A stretch of 64,000 nucleotides of DNA from Albugo candida (GCA_040437565.1 JBDOQK010000044.1:241328-305327), one strand, 5' to 3'. Shown: positions 24,201 through 38,000, counted from the stretch's first letter. Numbers and translations: made by a program. Notes: generated from the letters alone by a model not told the origin.

Positions 24201-25172
24201 CAATGAACATGAAGTGCCTCACGGCTTAATACTGCATAAACGAGACAGTACTTTCGGAGATTGTTTTATAATTGATAACTTGTCATACTTACTTAATAAA
24301 AGAGTTCAGGCCCAATAATATTAAGTAATAAAGGTTAATGATTTTCGGGCGGCCAAATATCGCTCGTCCCACTGAAAATTGCCTAAATTGGTCGAATTTC
24401 AAGGCCCTACAAGGCCCTACTAGTCCTACAAAAATAAAGTTACGAAGAATTGGCTTCCATTATCTTACAGCGTAGCGTCTGTTGATTAGTACAATGGAAT
24501 TCTTTTTTCTACATTAAATCTTTTCTGTGAAGAGAAAGAATTCTTGTCTACCGATTAAACGTTCTGGTTATACGTTTCTTGCACTGTACTCCACCTAGGT
24601 CTTCTCACGCACTATCGGTTCTCACTGTCACCGACTCGTCATTTACCTCAAGCTGANNNNNNNNNNNNNNNNNNNNNNNNNNNNNNNNNNNNNNNNNNNN
24701 NNNNNNNNNNNNNNNNNNNNNNNNNNNNNNNNNNNNNNNNNNNNNNNNNNNNNNNNCACACGCACGCTTCGCAAACTGCACTTGCGTCACAAATCGCTTG
24801 CCCCACGACAGTAACCCAGTACACAATCCTAGGTCTAGTTCCTTTTCATCGAATGGGTGTATTCCAAGCTTTCTTTGTCTCGTGTCAGGAACACGCACAA
24901 GTTGCGCAATTGGCGCAGGTACTGGATGCTGCATAGGCGGCGCGTGCGAAAGTTCTGGCTGCGGCGCCTGCGCCATCTCAACATTCTATGCCGCCTGTCA
25001 GTATCTCGGTTGCCTCGTACCGAAAGTATGTAGCTGGCGATAACGTAGGTGTGACGGCTCGCGGCGGCGTCATGTCCAGAGCCCTGCGACGCATTGCCCT
25101 TCCTTCTCCCAAAGATGATCCAAATACTCTTTCCTGGCGTATCTTCATCTTCTCTTCCTCATCCCGTCGCCT

Positions 25173-25272
25173 CTGCGACTTGTCTAAGCGCTAAATGCGC
25201 TTTCAGGGGCCCTCGAGTAGATGCGACTTGTCTAAGCGCTGCATGCTCTCTGGGGGGCCCTTGAGTAGATGC
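25173..25272. repeat. Two-copy imperfect tandem repeat of about 50 nt
   Basis: The unit beginning GCGACTTGTCTAAGCGCT and ending GGGGCCCTCGAGTAGAT is followed by a second copy with several differences. It lies inside the family C gag region. Confidence 0.6.
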
Positions 25273-25609
25273 AGCAGCTTCTCCTGAGTTTCTATCATAC
25301 TCTAATCATTCCTGAACTGGATTATCTCTTCCAGAGGCTCACCGGCCCTTCCTCGACCGGTGGCTACCCTTTTACGCTCGTTGGAGTGGTCCACAGTATC
25401 AGTATCGTCGATTGGGTTCATAACCGGGTATTTTAGGAGCGTACTGTGAGTTGAATAAAAGGTAAAAAGGGAAGTGTTTATTATGTTGACTTCTATCGCG
25501 TAAACCCTAACATCACCATCCAGTAGTTACCTAATGCGTCCAGAGAGTGGTCGATCGAACCAGCTCTTTTTTCATATGCTTCGTCGGTATGACGAAAATA
25601 TTCTCATAT

Positions 25610-28600
25610 TAACTAAATCATATACTATTGCTTTATTTCCAGTCGTCGAGGAAGCGCCGCCGTAATATATCCATATACAGAAAAAAATGTCGATAAAGGA
25701 TTCTTTCAGTGTTCACAATACAGCTATACTTACAGAATCACATCAAGAGCATTAAGTCTATCTATGGAATTAACCAAGGATAATCCAAGCACTATTCTTT
25801 AATGAGATAGAGACGGAACCAATTTCAAGATGAAAGGGTGACAACAGCAACGAAGCTCCACTCAAACAGTCCCAACCCACTAGTGATCTATCTGCTCGAT
25901 GTATCTTCAACCTCAACAGAAGAAAAGAAGCTGTATGTCGTTAGTGCTTGGCGTCGCACAGCAAGTCGCTTGCCATTCTGACGTATCATATATTTCTCAG
26001 CTCAACAACACCTTATGTCAAGCTATACTCTTTTCCTAGTACGCACTAATCCGAATATACTGTAAAGGCGTGCCATATCAGGTTTTGTCCCGCCCTTCTT
26101 CAGTTCATCGTTTTGTCAGATAATTGACACTTTGTTTCCGTCCCATCGACGTTTTCTGGACAGTCAAATTGGCTCTGTTGACTCAAGTGGCCAAAGCAAA
26201 ATCAAACCATGTTCGTATCACTGAAGAGGGATTTGTACCGAATGCGATGAGCCGGATATCAATCCAAATTGTGCAAGAAGAATGGCGGGAGTCCGTCACG
26301 TTCTGACATTTCCTAAAGTAGATTAACAAAAATTGATGGATGGACTTAAAATCATGACAACAAAGATCCAAAATGCTTGATGGTCAGAACTGATCCTTAT
26401 CAATTGCATAAATGCATCTATTGCATGATAGGATTCGGAAAAGGTGGCGCTAGAGTATCAATCACTCTATCGCTTACTCATGCCACAATAGTTACGGATG
26501 ACGAAGCACCGCCTTACTGAGAAAAAAAGCGTGCTCGGAATGCCTCTAAGAGAATGCCATGGATACAGAGTCGTTTCATCAGTTGCTAGAATCACCATAT
26601 ACCGATTCGTTGATGAGTTCTTGTATGCTGTTGTACTACAATCCATCAAATAAACTTCAATGTGCTAGAACCATTATCAACGTCAAAGAAGAATCGCAGC
26701 CAACCTCGGCGGTTTCGACTTTATTTGATGCTTCAGCCACTAGCTTCAAGTAACAAGGATTTTGTTAGTACATGTTACGCCCTGTCACACACGAATACAT
26801 GTCGCAGAATACAGCAAATGCCTAATCGGTTTTTCTCTGAGCACTGCGCTTATGTTGGTATAACTTCTGGATCTCAAGAATCTCGAAATAATCAGCTATC
26901 TGCAATTCATCAACTCACGATAGATAATATTCATGTGGGTGTATGGCCTCCTACAGTAAACGAAGTATGGAAAATGAAGAAAAGGCTTTTCTTCTTTGAG
27001 CTGTTTTATTCCTTTCGTCGCTGAAACGGAGACGAACATCTGGAATTCTTACAGTAAGGTCGCTTTCGTCGAATTTGAAAGTTCACCGTCCACACATTTG
27101 AAATGTGTAGGCTGTCTTATCCAGCACTCGTACATATTTTTTGTTCATACTGCTGCCGATGGTTATTCTGGGTACGTTTGGATGCGCCAGGTACCTTCTC
27201 ACATATTTCAACACTGCCTGAGTAGCGATTGCATTAGCCTTACTTACGATGATGAGAAAAGCCAAATAGACAGTCTTATCTGTCTCCGTCAATGGATAGC
27301 AGAGTAAATACATGTAATAGAAGAATGACAATGAACTTGATACCAGCAACACTTCTCTGAGGATAAAATTACACCTTTGTAAGACTGCATCTTGTCAAAA
27401 AGGGGAGGGGTTTCGCGCTTGGCTGATGTAAGCGCACCAGCAATTTGGTTGAACTTTTCTCTGCTATAAAATCAGGATTATCCAACCAAACATAAAGTAA
27501 CCATGGATTTTGCATCTGGCTCATTCAGTGCTTCTTCAGATCGGCAGACCTTACTCTTGATTGCCGCTTCTTGAAGAAAATGAAGCGATAATGATTTTGT
27601 CGGCGTGAGTATTTTTTTAGAGCTTCTCTTCTATTTTACAGTGATTCAGCAACGTTCCGATCCACAGACTCCAAGAGTATGTTTTCTTTGACAATACCTG
27701 CGTAAGAATAGATTAATTGAGGCATGGATGTATTTTGTGCTATCAAACATGGAAGATTCATGTTTGAGCCTCGCAAAATGATACTTCAATATGAAGTCAC
27801 GATCAGTTTAAGAGCTGTCAATGTATTCGTGGCTTATACGTATGTTCTTGGAGAGAGGGCCCTTAAGTATACGAAGGATAAAAGCTCACTTGCAATCACA
27901 TCTTCTATCAAAAAGGAGTGAAATCATTAAGCGATGGAGCCCAGACTTCCTTTAGAGGAATTTGAAGAAATTACAAGCTTAGAAAGAAAACTAGAGAGAA
28001 AAAATCAATTTAGTCTCCCATCTGAGCACAGTCCGACTTTCCATAGCCTCTAATTTCCGATTTTGGTTACACCGTCTTCGTTCCTTATTCGACTTGAATT
28101 GCAAAGTAGAAAATGGAAACTTTTGTAGCCCGAAAACCTCATATACTTCTTCACATTTTTCATCCATCGGCGCACAATATGGAGTGAATAGGTAATATCG
28201 CCTCGGCTGAGATCGCATTGTACAGAGAAAGGAGTGCACGGTCTATGCGAATGCAGACAGAGTAAGAGTCGATATTTTCTCTTTGTCGATTTTGTATCCC
28301 AGATAATACTCGATGACGACTTGAGTCCAAAATCCGCAATCATTTATTTTCCCTTGCGATTGCATAAGGGTATCTTCCTTTTCAACATATTAACAGGGTG
28401 TACAGCGCTCGTGGCCGTAACCCATTTCTTTTTGCCACATCAAAAGTTGACCTTCACAAGGAATTTTTCGGAATGTTGCTTTCATGACCAAGAATGTAAA
28501 AACGTTTGATGTGGGTTCAATATGTTACCGGCACTTCATTTATTATAGGATGAGGATTTTTGGAAGCATTTCACACACATACGCAGACGTATACATACTC

Positions 28601-28723
28601 TGATGATCAATGTGCGAACATACAGAAAAAGGTTTACTTTTCCTTCTCCAGCTTCAAGCCTTGGTATCCGAGAAAGGACATGAGTATGACGATATAAACA
28701 AGTGCGTGTTAAGGTATAATATA
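25610..28723. other. Decayed sequence, no assignable gene
   Basis: Only short open frames occur. The minus strand around 27080-27600 has a faint copia-like look but nothing I can defend. No RNA gene is recognised. Confidence 0.45.
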
Positions 28724-29441
28724 AGGGATTCGGTATAGCTACACACCCGTTTTGGTATAGCCACCCTCCTAACTTGAATGAGAACACCGGTATCCTTGCA
28801 CCCGCTAAATATGGGAATATGAAAATATATACCAACTTGATAAATAAAAAGGAAATATATACCAAGGATGTATACTATACGTACGGATATACGCATGCGN
28901 NNNNNNNNNNNNNNNNNNNNNNNNNNNNNNNNNNNNNNNNNNNNNNNNNNNNNNNNNNNNNNNNNNNNNNNNNNNNNNNNNNNNNNNNNNNNNNNNNNNC
29001 CACTAATTATCCTAATAAATGGGAACCGGTATCGCCACACCTCTAAATCTAGCTGTGATACAAGTCAGCAACGAACTGGTGTGCTTGGTTACGTCACTCA
29101 TTCTGATTTTATCCTACTTACTATTAAAGTTCCATCTCGATTTTCTCATTGCCATCAAGATCCATTTCTTCATTCCTACTTTCCGTTTTCGTACTACTGA
29201 TACTTTGCGTTGTAATTAAGTACGGCTGTACCATCGGATTGTTCATTACGTATGGAGTGGTTAATCTTTAGACGGTAAGACTACGTCCTTTCATACTTCC
29301 AGCATCACATATGTGTAGGAGCGACACATAAGTGAAGTGAAAAATATTTGAAAATTAGGGGTGGGGTGGGGATACCGGTGTTTTCACTTAATTTTGGGGG
29401 TGTGGCGATACCGAAACGGGGTGTGGCTATCTCGGCCCCCT
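28724..29441. mobile_element. MITE-like element 2 with about 95 bp terminal inverted repeats
   Basis: The left arm (28724 to about 28820) and the right arm (about 29345-29441) are inverted copies: outer GGTATAGCTACAC / AGATAGCCACACC, an inner CGGTAT-GCCAC unit, then GA-AACACCGGTATCC. The outer tip of the right arm reads GGGGGCCGAGATAGCCACA, close to the tip of element 1. Flanks are TATA-rich (ATAATATA on the left, ATATAATC on the right). A 100-N gap (28900-28999) lies inside, so the true length is unknown. No coding capacity. Confidence 0.7.
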
Positions 29442-31204
29442 ATATAATCCCTTTTCTGTCGATATAACAATCGTAGTATTGTTATGAAAGCTGATAGCCG
29501 TAAGAAAGCTGTATAAAATGTTGCACAACATGTCATCTGATATGATTGTGCTGGGTATGATGCAGCCCGTTGAAGTACTGATAAGGAATGTGTTTATTAT
29601 TACTGTAATCAATGCTTGATGAAAATAAAAAATCTCTACGGTTTGATCAGTCCGACTACTGAGTATGAGCTGAGAGACGTCCTCATTTGATGAATCTCGG
29701 TACGCGGTTAGGAGCAATACTTCCTACTTTTCATTCGCTCGAGTACACGCAATTGACGTCAAATTGTCATATATTAACCTTTCTTACGATCGATATTCCA
29801 AAAGTGCCATCAAAATAAGGTGTCTTAAAACGGCAAAAAGTCTGATATTTAGTGACATACACATTATTATTAGTGAGAAAAAGTTTTGAGCACTTTAGAT
29901 AGAATTAAGGAAAGTAATATATATCAAATATAGGAGGTCCTTAGTTCACTTTACTAGCTAGTCTAAGCCTTCTCGTACTGGACGCCCACAGCCATGAATT
30001 TATTTCCCAATAGCTAAAAACTGATTATCCTGATGTGTTCCGCACTGGTTCAGGGACATCAGCTTCAACACTCCCCCTGAACGGTAAATTCTTGATGTTG
30101 GATTTAATCAGAAGTTGCTCAAATGTTTTCGTCGGCACTGGCTTCATCAGAAAATCAGCTAGCTGAACTTGGTGCCAATGTATTGGAGCTTGATCCTTTT
30201 GAACTTTATTTGTTCACGGACAAAATGGTACCGTATGTTGATATGCTTCGCTCGCTCTGGTATCCATCTTTGTTGGCAATCGCAGTTGCACTCTGGTTGT
30301 CTTCATGAATAACCACTGAATCATCGATCCTCACTTTTAACTCTGATTATAAACTTTTGAACCACATGACTTCCTGTATGCACAACGAGATAGCAATGTA
30401 CTTACTCAGCTTCGGCTGTGCTGAGAGCCACACTCTACTGTAGTTTTGATTTGAATATCACTGGAGAGTTGTTTATCATCACCATTCTACCGGGGGTTGA
30501 TCTTCTTGTCTCCTTGTCGCTTGCCCAATCCGCACCACTGTAAGCAGTGACTTCGATATTTCCTGGCCTCATAACAGATGCCTTTCATTGCGGTTGATTT
30601 CAAGTAACGCAAAACACGGGTTGCTGCATTCCAGTGTTGCTTACTTGGTTGCTCTAGTTGTCGACTGAGCTGGCAAACCGTGAAAGCAATGTCTGGTCTT
30701 GTGCCCTTTGCGATAGCCGACAAGTGAGCGATGTGGTCGGTATTCCATTCTAATATCTTTTTTTTACACTGGTTTCGCGCTTACTTGGTTGAACTTCTCG
30801 ACCATTCTCCGTATGCAAGCTCCTTGACTGATCTTCACTTGTCGCAACTCTTGTTTGTATTCCGCTTCAGTACCGAGGATAAATCGCGTCTCTCCTAGAA
30901 TTTTTAGACTGAAGTCACTCGAAAGTCGTTTGCAAATTTCTTGATTTGGGGGGTCAATGGTTTTGGCTCCGATCAGCATGTCATCGACATATAATGTGAC
31001 ATAAACCCATGACTTGGAATATTTGCGCACAAGCATACATGAGTCTGATAGACACTTTTTTAGCTCCATCTGAGCAAATACAATTGATATTGTCTTGAAC
31101 CAAGACACAGCTGCGTGTTTAAGTCCATGTAGACTCTGATTGAGCTTGAAAATTTGACTATTCAATTTGCCGGCTACTAAGTAACCCGCCAAGTTAGTAC
31201 AAAA

Positions 31205-31953
31205 CAATTCGAAAAACAACCTTTTTCAACTTTTTCCTCTCGAAAACAATGGTCCAAGTCGACAAATCGGCACAGCCAAGGGTGCTAGCGTCCACTTGTA
31301 GTGACGTGGCAACCCTCATGAGTCACCATGTTTTGGGTGATTGCATGATTGTTGGTGAGTCATCACCCCTATGTGATGACGTGGAAAGTACCCCCACCCC
31401 TAGTGTGACGGTACAGCGTACTACCGGTACTACCGGTGTAGGATGTGGTACCGGTGGTGCAAGCGGTACTGTCGTTGCCCCGGCACACGGTGACCAAAAG
31501 GCAACTGCAACTGCAAGTGTGGACGATACTAAAAGTCCCACTCTTGCTGACTTGATCAAGCCACAGGAGTCCTTGCGTAAGGATCAGGCAAGAGCTAGAG
31601 CGAAATTTCGCGTGGAGCTCCCAAAGCCGAAAGCCTCGGACATCGAGTCTATTATGCGATTGTATGCTGATGGACAACATCCCGCGTGGTCGGTGTTGGC
31701 TGAANNNNNNNNNNNNNNNNNNNNNNNNNNNNNNNNNNNNNNNNNNNNNNNNNNNNNNNNNNNNNNNNNNNNNNNNNNNNNNNNNNNNNNNNNNNNNNNN
31801 NNNNCTACTACGGTACGGGATTATCAACGAGAAGACATAGTATCATCTCTCACAGGTATTCAACGAAACGTTTTTTATATGTATATATGTTATTCAAGAT
31901 AGCCTAGGCAACTAGAGAAGTCAGTTAGTCTAATTCTATGAATATAGACACCT
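31205..31953 (+). mobile_element. Foreign insert within the copia mosaic: unknown 5' ORF, gap, then an LTR of family B
   Basis: At 31249 a plus-strand reading region opens (MVQVDKSAQPRVLASTCSDV, a Thr/Val/Gly-rich middle, then RAKFRVELPKPKASDIESIM) and runs into the unsized gap 31705-31804. After the gap, 31816-31953 is an LTR of the copia family B (ATAGCCTAGGCAACTAGAGA block). The ORF resembles a LINE ORF1 or gag N terminus only in general character, so its family is open. The flanks of the gap do not match, so sequence is missing here. Confidence 0.5.
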
Positions 31954-34900
31954 TCAACTGAGCTTGAGAATTTTGTTTGGCTTGCTTTTAACACCTTGAG
32001 GTGGATAGATGAACACATCTTCTTCCAGATAACCGTTAAGAAAGGCCGTATCAGCATCATACTGATGAATGATAAGCCCTTGATGGCAGCAAATTGCCAA
32101 GAAAATAAAAATTGAGTTTAAAATTCGCGTCCGGAGGGTACGTATTTGTGTAGTCAACACCATAAGTTTGTCGATATCCGAGTGCCACCAATCTTGCCTT
32201 ATACCGCTCATCGTCTTCGTTCGTTTAATTGTAGATACCCATTTGGCTCCGATAGCCTTTTTGTCTGGCTTTTTCGTTTCGACTTTCCACGTTTACTTTT
32301 CTTTCAGTGCTAGAAGCTCGTCCTGGATTGCACTATACCATAATTTCGATTTAGATGACTCCAGGACCTCTTGATAGGATGATGCAGTTTCTATCTCTGC
32401 ATTCCCTTGTTCGTATTCGATGCGATATCTTTTGGATGGACGTGTCATGGTGTCAGAATTTGTTACTGGAACGATTGAAGTAGATTCTTCCACTGGTACT
32501 ACTGCTTGCGACGATTGGTTTGGTGGAAGTGCCTGAGAGACATCGTACCCAATTTGAGGGTTTCCAGAAACCGGGTAGCTTTCGAAATTATCTAGTCTCC
32601 CCCTGGGCACAATGGCCTGAATGGTGTTAAAATTGTCTTCCGCGGAATCCATATCGACGTTGGGAGATGTCTGGTAAGCATTCAAAGATCGCTGCCCTGA
32701 TTCGAATGTCTCGTCAACTCTTCGTTCGCATTTGTTGACGCTTTAGTCGGATCTACATCCATGCTCTCGACATGCGGAATTGTCCTGATCACTATTTGTT
32801 CGCTTACTATGTCACACTGAGAATCATTTCGATTATGTCCGGATGATTTATCTCCAATAATAAGCTGAACATATTTTTTCTCGGCTAATTCTTGAAATTG
32901 CGCTCAACCAGTAATCTCAATATTTTGCGACTCAATACGCGGAATCCTTTCATTTTTTCCGAACATCCGAGGAGCATACATTTGAGCGCCTTCTTATCCA
33001 ACTTCATCCGTCTTGATTTCTCAATCTGAGCAAAACCTCGGGCACCAAATACGCGTAAATAAGTAAGACTTGGATTGATCCAAAACACATCTCGTATGGT
33101 GTTTTCTATGGGTAAGCGACACACAAAACTCAATTTGTGACGTAAACTGCGGTATTCATGGCTTCAGCCCACCCCTTCTTCTCTACTTGCATCTGATTCA
33201 TCATGGATCTTGCACGTTCCGTAATGGTTCGATTCATTGGTTCATCCAGTCCATTTTGCTGTGGCGAATACGGAACTGTTGTTTGGTGTATAATACCGGC
33301 ACTTTTACAAATGTTCGCAAATCGATGTTGGGAGATTCGCCTCCATGGTCGGTTCGAATACACTTGATTTTCGAATTCAATTGGATTTTCCATCATTGCT
33401 TTCAAATGGAGAAGCCGATCGATCACTTCAGATTTGTGTCGAATGAAAGATGACACAACATATCTAGAGTAATCATCAATGAAATTTACCATAAATCTTT
33501 CTCCACCTTGAGACTTCGTTTCCATTGGTCCCCTTACGTCACTTTGTATAAGTTAAAGAACGGACTTGCTTTTTACTTGACCATAGCGTGACTTTGGGAT
33601 CGGTTGCACAAAAGATTTCCCATTGATACGTCCCTCACAGGCGACTTCTTCGATTTTTTCTCGTTTTGACATCGATCTCATCTTAAAACCATCAACACAG
33701 TGCTGTTAAGCTTCAATTTTCTTGGTAGGTAAATGTCTGAATCGGGCATGCCATACACAAGAACTTGATAATTGTTGATCATGTATCTCTTTACCGGAAG
33801 TGCTTACAAGTTCTCATTCAGTTATAGCACACTCCATCACATAAAGCTTCCACCTTTTTGTGACTTAAGTTACAACTCGTTCATTGTCTCTGATTTCGCA
33901 TATTCTTCTTGCAAAAGAGACATCAAGTCCTTTTTCTGCTAATGCTGGGCTATATAGCAATCGGCGATCCAAATCTCGTACATATAATTCATTTTCAATC
34001 CGAATTGGACTTTTGTTTTTCAGAATAACTGGAAGTGTACCAATGCCTCCTGCTGAAACTTTGTTTCCATTGACAATAGAGACATACGTATAGTTTTTGA
34101 GTGATCCGAGTTCACCGAACTCTTCTTTGAATGGGCACACATGGCTGCTTACTCCACTATCGAGCAGCCAACCTTCAGCCATCCATGCACACACTGTGAA
34201 TGCTTGTTCATTGTACTGTTTCTTTTGTTTACCATTCTTCCAACAGTCTGCCTTTTTATGTCCACTTTTGTTACATTAAGAGATTTTCTTGCGTCGAATC
34301 TTTCCGACTTCTTCTCCTGTCTCTTTTTTCCACCAATAGTGCATACTCCCGATGTAGCACTTCTTTTGCTTGAAGAAAATCGAAAAATCGATCCCTTGGA
34401 CATTTTCGACAATTTTGATTATGGGATCGTACTCATCCGAGAGACTCCCAAACAATATTACAAATTGCTCATCCACATTAATCACATCCCCACAAGCTTG
34501 CATCGAAAGACATAATTCATTAAATTTCATAAAATGTTTCATAATATTTTGACTCTTTTCCATTCGGAAGTTTATGAAGTCTTCGCCGGTTTCGTATCCT
34601 GTTGTGTATACTATCTCCAAGGTAGAAATTCTTTAGAATCTCCCATAAATGAGAGGTTGTACGAGCACCTATGACCATTGCCTGAACTCTCGCGCTGATC
34701 GACATTGAGATGATCGCGAAGGCTTTGAGGTCGTTGACTTTCCAGACTGCCAAAGCTACGGGATCTTCGCTGAGTGACTCCTACTTGTCAATATGGCTCA
34801 GCAGACCCTACTTCATCAGCTTCATACGCGTATTGAGCTCACATATGGAGTAATTGTCCTCACCAAGGAGTTCGTCGACCGCGTTCTGAGTACCTGAGCT

Positions 34901-35000
34901 CATAACCTTTTCAGCAGTTTAGATGAAAACTTGAAAAGTAAGATATATTAAATGTAGGAGTTCCTTAATTCAATTTACTAGATAGTCTAAGCCTTCTCGT

Positions 35001-35018
35001 ACTAGACGCCCACAGCCA
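35001..35018 (+). repeat. LINE target-site duplication, left copy
   Basis: ACTAGACGCCCACAGCCA, identical to 41388-41405. It is LTR-A sequence duplicated by the LINE insertion. Confidence 0.9.
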
Positions 35019-38000
35019 ATTATTGCGCAAGTGATATTCACACCGTACTTTAAAAGAGCAAATCATCAAATCCCTCTTCACACCCACTCCCCGGATTTTT
35101 TACAGCCTTCCGACCCCCTTTACCAACTTTTCCCAGCCCTTCAATCCCAGAAGCCCGTCTTTACAAGCTTTTCGTCTTCGGAAGCGTTCGACGTCAGCTT
35201 TTTTAGCCTTTCCTTCTTTGGAAGAATTCGACGCCGGTTTTTATCCGCCTTTCCTCCTTCAAGAACAGTATCAGCCCACTTCCCCAGCCATACTTTTTCT
35301 AGTAAAGACACAAGTTCATCTTTCCCAGCCTTTTCTTCCTCAATAGAAGACCAAGCTCGCTTTTACCAGCTTTTCCCTTATGAAGAACAGAACAGCGCCA
35401 ACTTCTACCAGCCTTTCCTTCTCATCAGCCCGTTTTTATCAGCCTTTCTCGTCAAAGCAGCAGTCTGGTTTTATTAGCCTTTCCTTCTTTGTACACAGCA
35501 GAGACCCGGCTTCTTAGCCTTTCCTTCTTTCCAGCAGGCAACTTCAGCCTTTACAGGCCTTTACTTCTTCGGAAGCAGTAAAAGACCACCCTTATGGCTT
35601 CGACCAAACCGTAGTCTAATCTCGACACATCATGGCGCAACAAATTCCGGAAAAAACACCCCCACAGAGTCCGTTATGTCCAAAATGAAGACGTGTTTCA
35701 ATAGATTGAAGATGCCGTAGCATCTAATGCTTCATCCTCGACATTGAAATTGATGGCTTTACGTGAAGTACAAAAATCTCGCATCGATCCATGCGACAAG
35801 CTCGAAATGTTTATTCCGGCCCCAAGACTAAAGGCAACAATGAGATCCTACTCTCTCTACACCTCGAGGCACAAACGGCCACTTGGACTATGGCCTTGGA
35901 CTCTTTGTGTGACTTTGTCAGCATCAAAGACAGAGAAATCAAAAACCTTGGCGGAACTGCAGTGCAATGTATGGGAAAACAGTTTGTGGTTCAACCATAC
36001 CGTCGCTTTGGTGACTGGTACTTTGTTGAGTTCGACAAAGTACCAATGGGTCTGCCAGACGACTCCATCGTGAAACACCTTCTTCCATTAGGCATTCCCT
36101 TTATGGTGACCCCGAGCACCACGCCTGGCCATATCGAATCAAGGGATCGGATAGTTTGGTTCCNNNNNNNNNNNNNNNNNNNNNNNNNNNNNNNNNNNNN
36201 NNNNNNNNNNNNNNNNNNNNNNNNNNNNNNNNNNNNNNNNNNNNNNNNNNNNNNNNNNNNNNNCCCATTGTACTCCTGTGAGCCGATCGCCCGTATGTTG
36301 GAGGAACCATGCCTCCACAAAGACCTGAAGAAACGGCTCTCCAACGGTGCCCGTCGAAAGCACATCAAGGATACCCAAGTCCCCTTTATGGCACAACCTT
36401 TCATTGTAGCTCTTATTTTCTTGGCTCCCATTATCGAAAATCATGCAATGTTCATGGACCATGCAATCCTAAGGCCTATCAGCTTCGCCCCAAAGAACAC
36501 TCATGGAGACGCTTCCAGTTTGGTCAGTCGACTCCATCGTCACTATGGAGAAAACGTACCATCAGTAGACGTTGTCTTCGCTACGGAATTCCCTGAAGAA
36601 GAAACTCAAACACTTGCTTCGGCTCTGGCTATCTTCGACCTTTACCTCCGCTCCTATGGTGCGACCCTGTGTATGGATCTCCTCAGCGTTGTGGCTTTAA
36701 CCACAGAGCCTCAACCTTCGTTTATCCAGCAAAGTCTTTTTTTACTTTGCGAAGATAGCGTCCCTATGGTTTTAGCCGCATCAGAGCTGGGCACATATCT
36801 GCTTACGACCGCGCCAAAATTTGTGGGAGACGTGTCTAGTCTCCTTCACTTCACATATTCGTGCGCGGAAGACAATTTGGCGCACTCAAGTACTTCTTCC
36901 GGCGTGGATCTCGCAGTACACTCCGACTTATTTGCCTCTACCTCGACATCTTCCCCTTGCCTCTAAGCAGCCTTGGTCCTTCTCCGGTCTTTCCCTCAAT
37001 TTGAACGGACTAAATTATGTGAAACCGTCTTTTTATCGCAAACTTCTACCTCAACACCGCCTTATTTCCCTTGAAAAAACCCGCTTCAGTACTGAAGACA
37101 GCAAAGACCGCGAAACTTACCTCTTCAACACCGTGGATTCCGGCACTGCTACTTTTTACTCTCCTCTGAACAGTCCCCATGTCGTGGGCTGTAGTGGAGT
37201 GGCCTTAATCTTACCATCCAGTCACCCCTTTGGACCCTTGCTCGACATTACTTCCCAGTATATTCCTACCACCAATCAAAGCCGCTACCTCCTGATCGAT
37301 AGCACATTGGATCAACGGCGGCTTTAAATTCATGCGTTTTATGCACCAGCACAACTAGAAGCAAGAGCTTTTTTCTTCGATTCTCTTCCAAGCGATATTC
37401 CGGACGGTATTCAGCACATATTCTTAAGGGACATTTATGTCCCCTTCGATCCTGTTCAGGATTCCTGCACATCACTCTCATTCATCATCATCTGGCCTTG
37501 TTGATGCTTGGAGAGCAACGTTCCCCGACATATAGGAATTTACCGGCCCGAGACGCCGAAATCGCATTGACTACTGCCTCTTATCGTCCGATCTCTTTAC
37601 CAACAACTAAGGTCATATCAAACATGACCCGGATACTCAATGTCATCTGGCGGATCACTTGCCTGTCATTTTTCGATTACAACATGCTGCCCACCCCGTT
37701 TGCTCACGCCTAACTTGGAAATGCCCTACTTGGCTTTCAAAGGTGCCTTACGTCCAAGACGTCCTAAAGACTCGACTTTCGCATCTAGTGAATCGACTTC
37801 GCTTTGAAGAACAGGACAACTCTGGCTCTCTATTCGACGAGCACAAGCGTTCAAACCTGCTTTTTCTTCGGCATCAATTCCAAGCAATCAAGACTCACCA
37901 GCAACTCCAGCTTACACAGTTACGGGTGACTACCACACTGCCGCCCAACTTGCAGATCATGTTACTACGATTTCCAACACAGATCACGCACAGCTTCTTC

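Larger units (their letters stand above)
21820..25609 (-). mobile_element. LTR-retrotransposon fossil (family C) carrying a DNA transposon
   Basis: Direct repeats of about 135 nt flank the region: about 21820-21953 and 25471-25609, sharing CTAATGCGT-C-GAGAGTGGTCGA and GGTATGACGAAAAT. Next to the right repeat, on the minus strand, is a gag-type reading region (25420 to 24605) with MNPIDDTDTVDHSNERKR and KELDLGLCTGLLSWGKRF, the pattern of oomycete LTR-element gag. An unsized gap (24657-24756) lies in it. Pol is not seen; the remaining interior is a plus-strand DNA transposon. The element is broken, and the LTRs have visibly diverged, so it is old. Confidence 0.6.

Noticed and set aside
24605-24976. 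Pro-rich host protein on the minus strand
   Set aside because: Its residue pattern fits LTR-element gag and it lies next to a family C LTR.
28774-29046. Short proteins on both strands around 28.8-29.0 kb
   Set aside because: They fall in the inverted-repeat arm of a MITE-like element and read through the Ns.
35031-35477. 148-residue Phe/Ser-rich protein
   Set aside because: The frame arises from the repeated pyrimidine-rich units in the LINE 5' region; no domain and no codon bias of a gene.
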